Made by a program: the position numbers and the translations under genes. A stretch of DNA of 64,000 bases from Faecalibacter rhinopitheci (GTDB lineage Bacteria; Bacteroidota; Bacteroidia; Flavobacteriales; Weeksellaceae): NCBI RefSeq assembly GCF_015234135.1, contig NZ_JADGIK010000006.1:62001-126000 (forward strand), written 5' to 3'. Position 1 is the first letter of the stretch, and each line of letters begins with the position of its first letter. Positions 55,143-64,000 of this stretch are shown piece after piece. The notes beneath the pieces were generated by a model. That model saw only the letters and a program-made list of their open reading frames with translations. It had not been told where the DNA came from and ran no database searches.

Positions 55143-57998
55143 TTATCCTACGATATTAATAATTTTTCCAGGAACAATAATTATATTTTTTGGTGTACGA
55201 TCGCCTAATTGTTTGATTGTACGCTCATCTTTCATAACTATTTCCTGAATTTCATCTTTAGATAAAGATAATGGTAACTCTAATAAGAATTTCATTTTAC
55301 CGTTAAAAGAAACAGGATATTCCTTTGCATCTGCTAGTAACCATTTTTCTTCGAAAGTAGGGAATTCAGCAGTAGCAATAGATGTTTCGTAACCTAATTT
55401 TGACCATAATTCTTCTGCGATATGAGGAGCATATGGAGAAATGATAATTGCTAAAGGCTCTAAAATAGCACGTTTAGTTGTTTTTAATTTACCTAATTCG
55501 TTAGCAGCAATCATGAAAGTAGATACTGAAGTATTGAATGAGAAATTGTTAACATCTTCATCAACTTTTTTGATTGTTTGATGTAATACTTTCATTTCTT
55601 CTTTTGTTGCTTCTTCATCGGTTACAAAGAAAGTTTCTTCAGCTCCCGAATGATATAAACGCCAAAATTTCTTTAAAAATGAATAAACTCCTGATAAACC
55701 TTGTGTATTCCATGGTTTAGATTGCTCCACAGGTCCTAAAAACATTTCGTATAATCGCAATGTATCTGCACCATATTGATTACAAATATCATCTGGACTT
55801 AAGACATTATATTTAGATTTTGACATCTTTTCAACCTCGCGACCTGTGATAAGTTTACCGTCTTCTAAAATGAATTCAGCATTAGCATAATCTTCACGCC
55901 ATGCTTTGAATTGATCTGTATCTAATTCATCACCTCCATCTTTTAACATATTCACGTCAACATGGATAGGTGTTGTTTCGTATTGATCTTTTAATCCCTT
56001 AGATACAAATGTATTTCTTCCGATGATGCGGTAAGCAAATGCACTCATTCCTAAAATCATACCTTGGTTGATTAATTTCTTAGCATATTCGTCTGTTGGA
56101 ACTAAGCCTTTATCGAATAAGAATTTTTGCCAGAAACGAGAATATAATAAATGACCTGTTGCATGCTCAGACCCACCCATATATAAATCAACATTTTGCC
56201 AATAATTTACGGCATCTTGAGATACAAATTCTTCACTATTATTCGCATCCATATATCTTAACCAATACCAAGAAGATCCTGCCCAACCAGGCATCGTATT
56301 CAACTCAATCGGGAAAATAGTTTCATTATTGATTAAAGTATTCTCTACAACTTTATTCGTCGTTGTATCAAATGCCCAATGTGTCGCGCGTCCTAATGGA
56401 GGCTCACCTTCAGCAGTTGGTAAATATTCGTCTACTTCCGGTAAGATAATTGGTAATGCTTTTGTAGGAATTGTGTAAGGCATTCCGTCTTTGAAATAAA
56501 CCGGAACTGGCTCTCCCCAGTAACGTTGACGTGAGAAAACAGCTTCGCGTAAACGGAAGTTTGTTTTTCCTTTTCCAAAACCTTTTTCTTCTAAAGCAGC
56601 AATAATTTTTTCTACTGCTTCTTTGTAAACTAATCCATTTAAGAAATCAGAATCTTGTAATTCAAATCCACCTTTTTCAGTAAAAGCAGCTTCCGAAATA
56701 TCTTGTCCTTTGAAGATGTTGATAATTGGTAAATTAAAGTGGTTTGCAAATGCAAAATCACGCTCATCACCAGCAGGAACAGCCATCACAGCTCCTGTTC
56801 CGTAAGAAGCTAATACATAATCCCCAATCCAAATAGGAACTTGTTTTCCTGTGAATGGGTGAATTGCATAAGCACCTGTGAACTCTCCTGTAATATTTTT
56901 AGCATCGGCTAAACGATCTCGCTCCGAACGTTTAGAAGTATAGTCTACGTAAGCATCAACTTTAGCTTTGTATTCTTCTGTTGTAATTTCAGCAACTAAT
57001 GGGTGCTCTGGTGCTAATGTCACATAAGAAACACCGAAAACAGTATCAGGGCGAGTAGTGAAAACTTCAATTTTTTGATCGTTTCCAACAACATCAAAGA
57101 AAATAGACGCTCCTTTAGATTTTCCAATCCAGTTACGTTGTGCTTCTTTAATTGCATCTGACCAATCTAATCCATCTAAACCCGTTAATAAACGATCAGC
57201 ATACGCAGTGATACGCATCATCCATTGTGTCATTTTTTTACGAACAACAGGGAATCCACCACGTTCAGATAAACCGTTGATAACTTCGTCATTTGCTAAT
57301 ACAGTTCCTAAATCTGCACACCAATTTACTTCTGCTTCAGCAAGGAATGTTAGACGATATTTTAATAGAATTGTTTGTTGCTCTTTCTCAGAATAAGCAT
57401 TCCATTCTTCAGCCGTAAAGATCTCAATATCTTCGTCCGCAACAGCATTTATATTTGCATTTCCTTCGGAAGAGAATTTCTCTACTAAACTTGAAATAGA
57501 TTCTGCTTTATCTGTATCAACATTATAATAAGAATCAAATAATTGATTGAAAATCCATTGTGTCCATTTGTAATATTCCGGATTTGATGTACGGATTTCA
57601 CGATCCCAATCGTATCCTAAACCAATTTTCTTTAATTGATTTTCATATCCTGCAATAACATTCCCTTGCTTATCAATTCCACCTTCGATATTTACTTTTG
57701 TCGTAACAGAAGGGTGTTGACCAGTTTGTATAGCATATTGTTCTGCTGGTAATCCAAAAGAATCATAACCCATAGGATGTAAAACGTTGAAACCTTTTAA
57801 TCTTTTGAAACGAGAATAAATGTCTGAGGCGATGTATCCAAGTGGATGACCTACGTGTAATCCTGCTCCAGATGGATAAGGAAACATATCTAAAACAAAG
57901 AATTTAGGTTTATCTGATTTGTTTTCAGCTTTAAACGTTTTATTATCAAGCCAAAACTTTTGCCATTTTGATTCGATATCTTGTGGGCTATATTGCAT
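55143..57998 (-). CDS. leuS: Leucine-tRNA ligase
   Basis: The 951-residue class I synthetase has FPYPSGAGLHVGHPLGY with HVGH (about 47-50), an editing domain with TTRPDTVFGVSYV (about 313-325) and the KMSKS motif EKMSKSKYN (about 709-717). It is longer than the E. coli enzyme because of an acidic insert at about 160-200 typical of Bacteroidota as I recall. Charges tRNA-Leu. A TAAATTTG box at 58037-58030 (minus) is a candidate promoter. Confidence 0.98.
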   Translation of the reverse strand: MQYSPQDIESKWQKFWLDNKTFKAENKSDKPKFFVLDMFPYPSGAGLHVGHPLGYIASDIYSRFKRLKGFNVLHPMGYDSFGLPAEQYAIQTGQHPSVTTKVNIEGGIDKQGNVIAGYENQLKKIGLGYDWDREIRTSNPEYYKWTQWIFNQLFDSYYNVDTDKAESISSLVEKFSSEGNANINAVADEDIEIFTAEEWNAYSEKEQQTILLKYRLTFLAEAEVNWCADLGTVLANDEVINGLSERGGFPVVRKKMTQWMMRITAYADRLLTGLDGLDWSDAIKEAQRNWIGKSKGASIFFDVVGNDQKIEVFTTRPDTVFGVSYVTLAPEHPLVAEITTEEYKAKVDAYVDYTSKRSERDRLADAKNITGEFTGAYAIHPFTGKQVPIWIGDYVLASYGTGAVMAVPAGDERDFAFANHFNLPIINIFKGQDISEAAFTEKGGFELQDSDFLNGLVYKEAVEKIIAALEEKGFGKGKTNFRLREAVFSRQRYWGEPVPVYFKDGMPYTIPTKALPIILPEVDEYLPTAEGEPPLGRATHWAFDTTTNKVVENTLINNETIFPIELNTMPGWAGSSWYWLRYMDANNSEEFVSQDAVNYWQNVDLYMGGSEHATGHLLYSRFWQKFLFDKGLVPTDEYAKKLINQGMILGMSAFAYRIIGRNTFVSKGLKDQYETTPIHVDVNMLKDGGDELDTDQFKAWREDYANAEFILEDGKLITGREVEKMSKSKYNVLSPDDICNQYGADTLRLYEMFLGPVEQSKPWNTQGLSGVYSFLKKFWRLYHSGAEETFFVTDEEATKEEMKVLHQTIKKVDEDVNNFSFNTSVSTFMIAANELGKLKTTKRAILEPLAIIISPYAPHIAEELWSKLGYETSIATAEFPTFEEKWLLADAKEYPVSFNGKMKFLLELPLSLSKDEIQEIVMKDERTIKQLGDRTPKNIIIVPGKIINIVG

Positions 57999-58114
57999 TA
58001 TTGATACGTATATTAAAATTAAATTACTGCAAATTTACATTTTTTACTTATCATTTAAGGAAGATTGCTGATATTTGTAGTTAGAAGAAAACCTAATTCT
58101 TTTAAACCTACCTT

Positions 58115-58513
58115 ATGAAAAATGAACGTGTTGCATATTATAGTATTGTAGCTATTTTCTTTTTAGTTATACTCTTCTCTGTTAGATATATTGTAAATAC
58201 TACCCGCATATTAGTGGATTATGAACAACAAATTACTCCAACAGAAATATTTTGGGAAATAAACAAAAGTGATTCTACTTTAAGGATTAAAGAACCAGTT
58301 TATTTAACTAAATCTTATTATTTGTCTGAACTACAAAGAGAAGCATTTAAAGATAATAATGAAATTTATCAAGAACTGTATCATGATTCAGTTCCTAATA
58401 AAGGTTCGATTCTTAATCTGAAACCGCCTTTTATATTATGGAAGAATAATAAAAATGATACGATAAGGGTTTTTAAAAATTTGAAAACATTAAAATTTAT
58501 CAAAGCATATTAA
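58115..58513 (+). CDS. Hypothetical single-span membrane protein
   Basis: The 132-residue product has a transmembrane helix at about 8-28 and a polar extracytoplasmic part with many Asn and Lys. The stop overlaps that of the convergent histidine kinase gene by 4 nt. No family recognised; a real gene is supported by the signal-anchor start and its clear placement. Confidence 0.55.
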   Translation: MKNERVAYYSIVAIFFLVILFSVRYIVNTTRILVDYEQQITPTEIFWEINKSDSTLRIKEPVYLTKSYYLSELQREAFKDNNEIYQELYHDSVPNKGSILNLKPPFILWKNNKNDTIRVFKNLKTLKFIKAY

Positions 58514-59541
58514 TTAGCTTTTCTAAGATAGAAATAGAAAGTAGAACCTTTACCAAATTTACTTTGTACATAAATTTTTTGTTGATGTGCCTCAAGAATA
58601 TGCTTTACAATCGCTAAACCTAGACCAGAGCCTCCTTGATTTCTATTTCGGGATTTATCTATGCGATAGAATCGTTCAAAAATGCGCTCTATATCTTCTG
58701 GTTTTATTCCTATCCCTTGATCTTTTATAGAAAATTTAATACGCTCTTCCATAACCTGAAAATCAATATTAATTTCCTTTCCTTCATCCGAATAATTGAT
58801 TGAGTTAACGATAAGGTTTATCAATACTTGCTGTATTTTTTCTATATCTCCAATTACTTTTAAAGGGAAATTTTGAGGATGATTAAGATTAATTTTAATA
58901 TTGTTCTTTTCAGCTTTAATTTCCAATAAATCAATTACATCTTGGGTTAATGCAACCAGATTAAAGGTGTTTTTTTGAATATTTATTCTTCCCTTTTCTA
59001 ACTCAGAAATCATGTCTAAATCTTTGACTAAATAGATTAATCGATCTACAGATTTATTAATTCGATTTAAGTATTTATCACGTATATTTTCATCATCTAT
59101 TCCTCCCTCTATTAAGGTTAATAAATAGCCTTGTACAGAAAATAAAGGTGTTTTTAATTCATGAGAGATATTTCCTAAAAATTCTCGGCGATAATTCTCG
59201 CGTTCATTCAAAAAATCAATCTCCTTAGACTGAACTTCTGTAATGTTAGAAATCTGTTGAGATAATTCCTCAAAATCAACAGTTTCAGAAGAATAAAGAG
59301 GTATGTTTTTAGAAACTTCTGAAAAATCTTTTCGGCGCTGATTTTTTACAACTAAAAAAATAAAAATATTTAAACCTGTTAAAATTAAAACAATTAGCGA
59401 AGTAAAATAATAGATATTATCGCTAACGAAATCAATGTTTCCAAACCATAAATAGGTAAGAATAATTATACCACCTGTAATAATGGAAGTAGTTATTAAC
59501 GCATATATAAACAGATTATAGAATTTAAAATTTGAAGCCAT
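58510..59541 (-). CDS. Membrane sensor histidine kinase (PhoR-like)
   Basis: The 343-residue kinase has two transmembrane helices (about 10-31 and 45-65) with a short periplasmic loop of about 12 residues, a linker, H128 in FLGNISHELKTPLF, an N box (NLIVNSINYS), DQGIGI and GGSGLGLAIVKHIL. The tiny loop means it does not sense a periplasmic ligand by itself, as in PhoR-type kinases that work through partner proteins. It follows the response regulator gene after 8 nt, in one operon. Confidence 0.9.
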   Translation of the reverse strand: MASNFKFYNLFIYALITTSIITGGIIILTYLWFGNIDFVSDNIYYFTSLIVLILTGLNIFIFLVVKNQRRKDFSEVSKNIPLYSSETVDFEELSQQISNITEVQSKEIDFLNERENYRREFLGNISHELKTPLFSVQGYLLTLIEGGIDDENIRDKYLNRINKSVDRLIYLVKDLDMISELEKGRINIQKNTFNLVALTQDVIDLLEIKAEKNNIKINLNHPQNFPLKVIGDIEKIQQVLINLIVNSINYSDEGKEINIDFQVMEERIKFSIKDQGIGIKPEDIERIFERFYRIDKSRNRNQGGSGLGLAIVKHILEAHQQKIYVQSKFGKGSTFYFYLRKAN

Positions 59542-59549
59542 TACACGTT

Positions 59550-60230
59550 TTAATCATTGATTTTATAACCAATCCCTTTTATAGTCGTAAAACGGTCATT
59601 CCCAAATTTTTCTCTTAGTTTTCGCATATGTACATCAATAGTTCGCCCTCCTACAATCACTTCATTTCCCCATACTTTTTCTAAAATTTCTTCTCTTTTA
59701 AATACACGTTCTGGATTTGAGGCTAATAAGGCAATCAGTTCAAACTCTTTACGTGGCAACAAAAATATTTCATCTTTAAAAGTCACTTTATACGTTTCAC
59801 GATTAATTTCGAATTCCTTAAGTTTAATAAATTCATCTGGTTGGACTTCGTTCGTATTTCTAAGTTTTAATAAAGCATTTAGTTTACTAATGAGAACTTT
59901 AGGTTTAATGGGTTTTAAGATATAATCATTTGCTCCTGCATCATATCCTGCTAATTGCGAAAAATCTTCTGCACGCGCAGAAAGAAAAACGATAAGAGTG
60001 TCTTTGAAAGAATCTAGTTTTCGTAATTCTGCACACATTTCCATTCCATCCATTTGTGGCATCATAACATCTAGTAGAATTAAATCAGGTTTAAAAATTT
60101 TGGCTTTTTTTAAACCATCTAATCCATTGGAAGCGGTGTCAACTTCAAAACCTTCTTTCTTTAAATTATATCCAATAAATTCTAAGATATCTGGTTCGTC
60201 GTCTACTAAAAGTATTTTGATGTTCTTCAT
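59550..60230 (-). CDS. OmpR/PhoB family response regulator
   Basis: The 226-residue protein has a receiver domain with acidic pocket D10-D11, phospho-acceptor Asp54 in LILLDVMMPQMDG, and a C-terminal winged helix (about 130-225, ending GRTIDVHMRKLREKFGNDRFTT then KGIGYKI). Partner of the histidine kinase encoded directly downstream. The TonB-dependent receptor gene is divergent from it, which hints at control of that uptake system; phosphate is one guess based on PhoB/PhoR likeness. Confidence 0.93.
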   Translation of the reverse strand: MKNIKILLVDDEPDILEFIGYNLKKEGFEVDTASNGLDGLKKAKIFKPDLILLDVMMPQMDGMEMCAELRKLDSFKDTLIVFLSARAEDFSQLAGYDAGANDYILKPIKPKVLISKLNALLKLRNTNEVQPDEFIKLKEFEINRETYKVTFKDEIFLLPRKEFELIALLASNPERVFKREEILEKVWGNEVIVGGRTIDVHMRKLREKFGNDRFTTIKGIGYKIND

Positions 60231-60421
60231 AAATTGGGATTAACATTGAATTAATGTTCAAGTAAAATTAAGATAATATTCGGGAATAAAAACGCGTCAC
60301 TAACTTCTTAACATTGATTTAAAGTTAGCCAATTTTGATAACATATACGTAACAAAATCTTTACATTTTAAAAAACTGTTTGTGGTTGATAGTGAAGAAA
60401 TTTGCTCGAAACAAACATAGA

Positions 60422-63160
60422 ATGAAAAAGAATTTTACTTTACTTTTTGCACTTGTTAGTGCAGGAGTTTTTGCCCAAAACCATATTGAGGTTAAAGGAG
60501 TTCTTTACAATGAACAAACAAAAGAGAAATTATGTGATACTAAATTTTCAGTTAATGATATAGAATTAGAAGCGACTACAGATCACAATGGAAATTTTAA
60601 AATTGCACTACCGGAAGATGCATATGAATTAGAAATTTCAGTTGATGGGTATCAAAAAATCAGGAAAACTTTAGACGAAGAAAATACAATTAATTTATTC
60701 TTACAACCACAAGATATAAAGATTGAAGGTGTAGATCTTTCAACAGCGGTGATTACCGTTCAGCGAAATAAAGCGGCCGAAGCGAATCTATTGAATTTGC
60801 AAAAAAAATCCACTCAAATAATGGAAAATATTGGAGAAGTGGAGATGAACCGCAAAGGAATTAGTGATGCCGCAGGTGCAGTGGCAAAAATGTCTGGTGT
60901 AACAAAACAAGAGGGAACAGGAAATGTTTTTGTAAGAGGGTTAGGGGATCGTTATAATTCAACATCGTTAAACGGTTTACCGATCCCTTCAGAAAATCCA
61001 GGAAATAAAAATATCAAGTTGGATCTATTTTCAACAGATATCATCGAATATATCTCGATGTACAAAACCTACAATAGTACAATCAATGCTGATTTTGGGG
61101 GAGCAAATGTAGATATTACTTCAAAGAAATACGATGGTAAAGGTTTTTTTCAAATTGGTTTAGGAACATCTGTAAATTCAAATGCCATTGATAATGCAGC
61201 TTATCAATTACAAAACGGTCCAAATTATTGGGGATTTAAAACAACATCTATTCCAACAAATGTTTTAGGAGGATATCATTTCCAAAATAGTTTGAATCCC
61301 GTTTCAAGACCTTCTCTTGGAGGATCGATGAATGTAAAAGGAGGTAAAAGTTATCGTTTAAATAATGGCTCAAAATTCGGATTTTTTGCTTCGGCTTCAT
61401 TCGATAGTAAGGGTGAACGTTTGGACCAAGGCGTAGCACGAACAGTGGATGCACACGGAAATGGAATTAAAGATTTTCATCAATTCACAAGCAATCAATT
61501 CAATACCAATACTACTGGATTAGTTAATCTTTTCTACGATATTAATCCGCATCATCAACTTCGAGCAAACAGCATTTTCATCAATAATTCTTCTCAATCG
61601 TTCAATGAATACCGCGGTAATGTGCGTGATATCAATGAGAATGAAAATGGTCTGGTTCGTCGTGCTACGTTTGAACGAAATACTTTATTCATCAATCAAT
61701 TATTAGGAGATCATAAAATCAGTGAACGATCGGATTTCAATTGGGGAATCTCATTTAATACGATAAAAAGTGAAATGCCCGATCGTATTCAAAATACGAT
61801 GCGATTTACCAAGGGGAAATATTTCTTAGCAAGTCAGGATGCTTCGTTGAGTCATCGTTATTTCCAAGAATTAACGGAAAATGAATGGGCAGCAAATTTG
61901 GCGTACAGCTTAAAATTTGGCGTAGATGGATCAGATTACAAAGCGAAATTATCGGTTGGTTATCAAGGAAGATTAAAACAACGCGAATTAGAAGCGAATC
62001 AATTCAATTTAAAAATTAATCGAGGAGATGTCGCTGTAAATCCAAATCAATTGGATGATTTCTTTAATCAAAATAATTATGGTTCTTATTTCTTGATTTC
62101 TACTTTCGACAGTTACAATGGAACCTATCGTCCACAAGAATATACAGGAGAACAAACTATTCAGGCAGGATTCGCTGAATTCGAATATCATTTTTCAGAT
62201 CGATTAATGGCAATTGGTGGTTTACGAGGAGAGTACATCAATCAATTGGTGGATTGGCGAACGGCTTTATCGGAAGGTAAAAACGAATTCGATCAGTTTG
62301 AAGTCTTACCAAGTTTAGCGGTACGTTATAAAATGAACGAAAAAAATAATCTACGTTTTGCTGCATCTAAAACATATACATTACCACAATTTAAGGAACG
62401 TGCCATGTTTGTTTATGAAGATGTAACAGAAATTGAACGAGGAAATCCAATGCTATATGCGTCGACGAATTACAATGCCGATTTAAAATGGGAGTGGTTT
62501 CCCAAGCAAGGTGAAATTTTATCGGTAGCTGCTTTTGGAAAATATATTTTAGATCCGATCAATAAAGTCACAATTGCTTCATCAGCCAACGATCAATCCT
62601 ATGCCAATACGGGAGATTGGGGATATGCCATCGGAGTTGAGGTCGAAGCAAGGAAAGCAATTATAGATCATAAAGGAGATCATCCAGAGCAATTAACGCT
62701 TGGGCTGAATGCGGCTTATATGCACACTAAACAAGAATTAAACGATAACAAAGTCTTCGAAGAAACCTATTTCAATGGCGGTCGAATCAATACCAACTTC
62801 ACGTTTACCGAAGATAGTTTTACAGGTGCTTCTGATTTAGTTTTAAATGCAGATGTTTCTTATTCAAAGAAATGGGAAAAAGGAAGCAGCTTATTAGCAA
62901 CAGTAGCCTACAACTATTTCTCAGATCGTTTGTATTCACTTGGGACAGAAACGAGAGGAAATCAAGTAGATAAAGGATTTGGAACTTTAGATTTCATTTT
63001 AAGAACAACGGTTAATGAAAATATCGGAATTAATTTAGCTGCGAAAAACCTATTGAATCCGGATATCCGTCGTGTTCAAGAAAACTTGAATGGAGCAGTA
63101 GATATTTTGAGCTATAAGCGAGGAATGAACTTCAGTTTAGGGATCAACTACAAATTTTAA
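60422..63160 (+). CDS. TonB-dependent receptor with CarboxypepD_reg-like domain
   Basis: From the ATG at 60422 the product is 912 residues: signal peptide (about 1-19, ending VFAQ), a carboxypeptidase-regulatory-like domain (about 20-100), a plug with GTGNVFVRGLGDRYNSTSLN (about 163-182) and a barrel ending with a terminal Phe (LGINYKF), the usual outer-membrane sorting end. A longer frame to a TTG at 60380 lacks a signal at its start. It imports a substrate using TonB energy; the next gene encodes a lipoprotein likely to be its surface partner. Confidence 0.92.
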   Translation: MKKNFTLLFALVSAGVFAQNHIEVKGVLYNEQTKEKLCDTKFSVNDIELEATTDHNGNFKIALPEDAYELEISVDGYQKIRKTLDEENTINLFLQPQDIKIEGVDLSTAVITVQRNKAAEANLLNLQKKSTQIMENIGEVEMNRKGISDAAGAVAKMSGVTKQEGTGNVFVRGLGDRYNSTSLNGLPIPSENPGNKNIKLDLFSTDIIEYISMYKTYNSTINADFGGANVDITSKKYDGKGFFQIGLGTSVNSNAIDNAAYQLQNGPNYWGFKTTSIPTNVLGGYHFQNSLNPVSRPSLGGSMNVKGGKSYRLNNGSKFGFFASASFDSKGERLDQGVARTVDAHGNGIKDFHQFTSNQFNTNTTGLVNLFYDINPHHQLRANSIFINNSSQSFNEYRGNVRDINENENGLVRRATFERNTLFINQLLGDHKISERSDFNWGISFNTIKSEMPDRIQNTMRFTKGKYFLASQDASLSHRYFQELTENEWAANLAYSLKFGVDGSDYKAKLSVGYQGRLKQRELEANQFNLKINRGDVAVNPNQLDDFFNQNNYGSYFLISTFDSYNGTYRPQEYTGEQTIQAGFAEFEYHFSDRLMAIGGLRGEYINQLVDWRTALSEGKNEFDQFEVLPSLAVRYKMNEKNNLRFAASKTYTLPQFKERAMFVYEDVTEIERGNPMLYASTNYNADLKWEWFPKQGEILSVAAFGKYILDPINKVTIASSANDQSYANTGDWGYAIGVEVEARKAIIDHKGDHPEQLTLGLNAAYMHTKQELNDNKVFEETYFNGGRINTNFTFTEDSFTGASDLVLNADVSYSKKWEKGSSLLATVAYNYFSDRLYSLGTETRGNQVDKGFGTLDFILRTTVNENIGINLAAKNLLNPDIRRVQENLNGAVDILSYKRGMNFSLGINYKF

Positions 63161-63185
63161 AATCAAACAACAAACATAAAAAACA

Positions 63186-64000
63186 ATGAAAAAATCAGTA
63201 TTTAAAGTTTTAGCACTTTTAGCCGTATCATCCGTAACCTTTATAAGCTGTTCTAGTGATGACGATTCTAATGATGGAGGAACAAATCCTTCGGGATTTG
63301 TGGCGAACCCAGCCGATTTTAAAGGTGAATTAAAAGCGGGCGATGAGGTAACCTTAGATCCTTCAAAAGTATATTACTTGACAGGAAAATTACAAGTGAA
63401 TGATGGAGCCAAATTAACGATACCAGCAGGTACTAAAATTGTAGCAAACGGTGGAACATCATCATTTGTAGCAGTAGCACAAGGGGGACAAATCTTTGTG
63501 AATGGAACAGCGACAAATCCCGTAGTGTTTACTTCAGAAAATCGCACACCAGGCGCTTGGGGAGGAGTTGTACTTTGTGGGAAAGCTCCAATCAATAAAG
63601 CTCCAACTGCATCAGCAGAAGTATCTGAATTAACGTATGGTGGATCGGTTTCAAATGACAATTCAGGAGTGATCCAATATGCACGTATCGAATATGCTGG
63701 AGCAGCCTATAATTCTGAAAAAGAATTTAATGGATTGTCGTTATTTGGTGTTGGATCAGGAACAAAGATTGAATATGTACAATTGCACGAAGGTGCAGAT
63801 GATGGGATTGAATTTTTTGGTGGAACGGTTAACACAAAATACATTGTTTCGACAGGAAATGAAGATGATCAATTCGATTGGACTGAAGGATGGAATGGAC
63901 AAAATGAATTTTGGTTTGCCAAAGCTGGTTTAGGTAGAGGAAACCGAGGTATAGAAGCGGATAATAATTCCAATAACCATTCATTAGGACCAATTTCAAA
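63186..64000 (+). CDS. Repeat-rich surface lipoprotein, N-terminal part (cut by window edge)
   Basis: An ATG at 63186, 25 nt after the receptor stop, opens a frame of at least 271 residues that runs off the window. It has a lipobox (VTFISC, Cys22), an Asp/Asn-rich linker (SSDDDSNDGG) and then glycine-rich strand units (TIPAGTKIVANGGT, GQIFVNGTATNPVVFTSEN, GAWGGVVLCG) that look like a right-handed beta-helix. Similar lipoproteins follow TonB-dependent receptors in other Flavobacteriia. The frame continues past the end of the sequence, so length is unknown. Confidence 0.85.
   Translation, partial: MKKSVFKVLALLAVSSVTFISCSSDDDSNDGGTNPSGFVANPADFKGELKAGDEVTLDPSKVYYLTGKLQVNDGAKLTIPAGTKIVANGGTSSFVAVAQGGQIFVNGTATNPVVFTSENRTPGAWGGVVLCGKAPINKAPTASAEVSELTYGGSVSNDNSGVIQYARIEYAGAAYNSEKEFNGLSLFGVGSGTKIEYVQLHEGADDGIEFFGGTVNTKYIVSTGNEDDQFDWTEGWNGQNEFWFAKAGLGRGNRGIEADNNSNNHSLGPIS

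Noticed and set aside
55017-55208. 63-codon plus-strand frame in the gap upstream of the leuS 3' end
   Set aside because: It reads through the leuS terminator hairpin and into the leuS 3' end; its product has no family likeness.
57400-57540. Acidic insertion in LeuS as a possible novel domain
   Set aside because: Bacteroidota LeuS proteins are typically of this length and, as I recall, have this insert.

Overview
The window is AT-rich chromosomal DNA from a member of the Bacteroidota, class Flavobacteriia, most likely a Weeksellaceae/Chryseobacterium-Empedobacter-like genus. The grounds are the gliding lipoprotein GldH beside RicT and a class A PBP, DUF4270 and DUF6427/DUF6341 proteins, an ATP-type PEP carboxykinase, promoters of the Bacteroidota type (TTG, about 20 nt, TAnnTTTG), the near absence of Shine-Dalgarno sequences and many MKK...C lipoproteins. 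The genus call is inference only. No phage, transposon, CRISPR array, plasmid gene or rRNA was seen; this is mainly a housekeeping core region.

Layout. 1-2.0 kb: the end of a surface-polysaccharide locus on the minus strand (Wzx-type flippase cut by the window edge, a lipoprotein, a Wzz-like chain-length protein). 2.1-8.3 kb: small membrane proteins, LpxH-type phosphatase, QueD, ComF, an Ig-like lipoprotein and RadA. 8.5-12.4 kb: two tandem paralogous secreted proteins, then a UPF0104 membrane protein, PanD and PanC (pantothenate). 12.4-20.6 kb: a degenerate GT5-like protein, a DUF4270 lipoprotein, GlmS, riboflavin synthase, a histidine kinase and two methyltransferases. 20.7-27.9 kb: PckA, then acpP-fabF-rnc-IPExxxVDY-pyk and pheS. 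27.9-34.4 kb: a metal/cofactor-binding lipoprotein, tRNA-Arg(ACG), Der GTPase, an AEC transporter, two small sugar-nucleotide-type enzymes, tRNA-Phe(GAA), and an acetyltransferase coupled to two unlisted micro-membrane proteins. 34.4-43.9 kb: MetG, PBP1A, GldH, RicT, a metallo-beta-lactamase-fold protein, GltX. 44.0-49.6 kb: DUF779 and aldehyde dehydrogenase, tmRNA, a cold-shock gene with a long structured leader, and an AraC regulator with an iron alcohol dehydrogenase. 49.7-55 kb: poorly characterised genes including a Coa1-like protein and an eRF1-like (baeRF-type) protein. 55.1-64 kb: LeuS, a histidine kinase/response regulator pair, a TonB-dependent receptor and the start of its lipoprotein partner.

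Transcription units are short and often close with strong bidirectional hairpins in the narrow gaps between convergent genes (for example 6867-6909, 20641-20673, 32247-32290). Several start codons were moved relative to the longest reading frame, because a TAnnTTTG promoter box lies inside the extra N-terminus or because family alignment from memory favours the shorter form (queD, the GT5-like gene, pheS, der, the AEC transporter, PBP1A, gldH, the TonB receptor).

The most interesting items are: (i) the three-gene ATGA-coupled operon at 33614-34394 with two tiny single-span membrane proteins; (ii) the cspA leader ending in a terminator-like helix right before the start codon; (iii) the 16-bp direct repeat, one copy over the stop codon of the AraC gene, placed in front of the alcohol dehydrogenase promoter; (iv) the eRF1-like protein at 53044; (v) the orphan, motif-less glycogen-synthase-like protein between panC and glmS. 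None is a proven new system.
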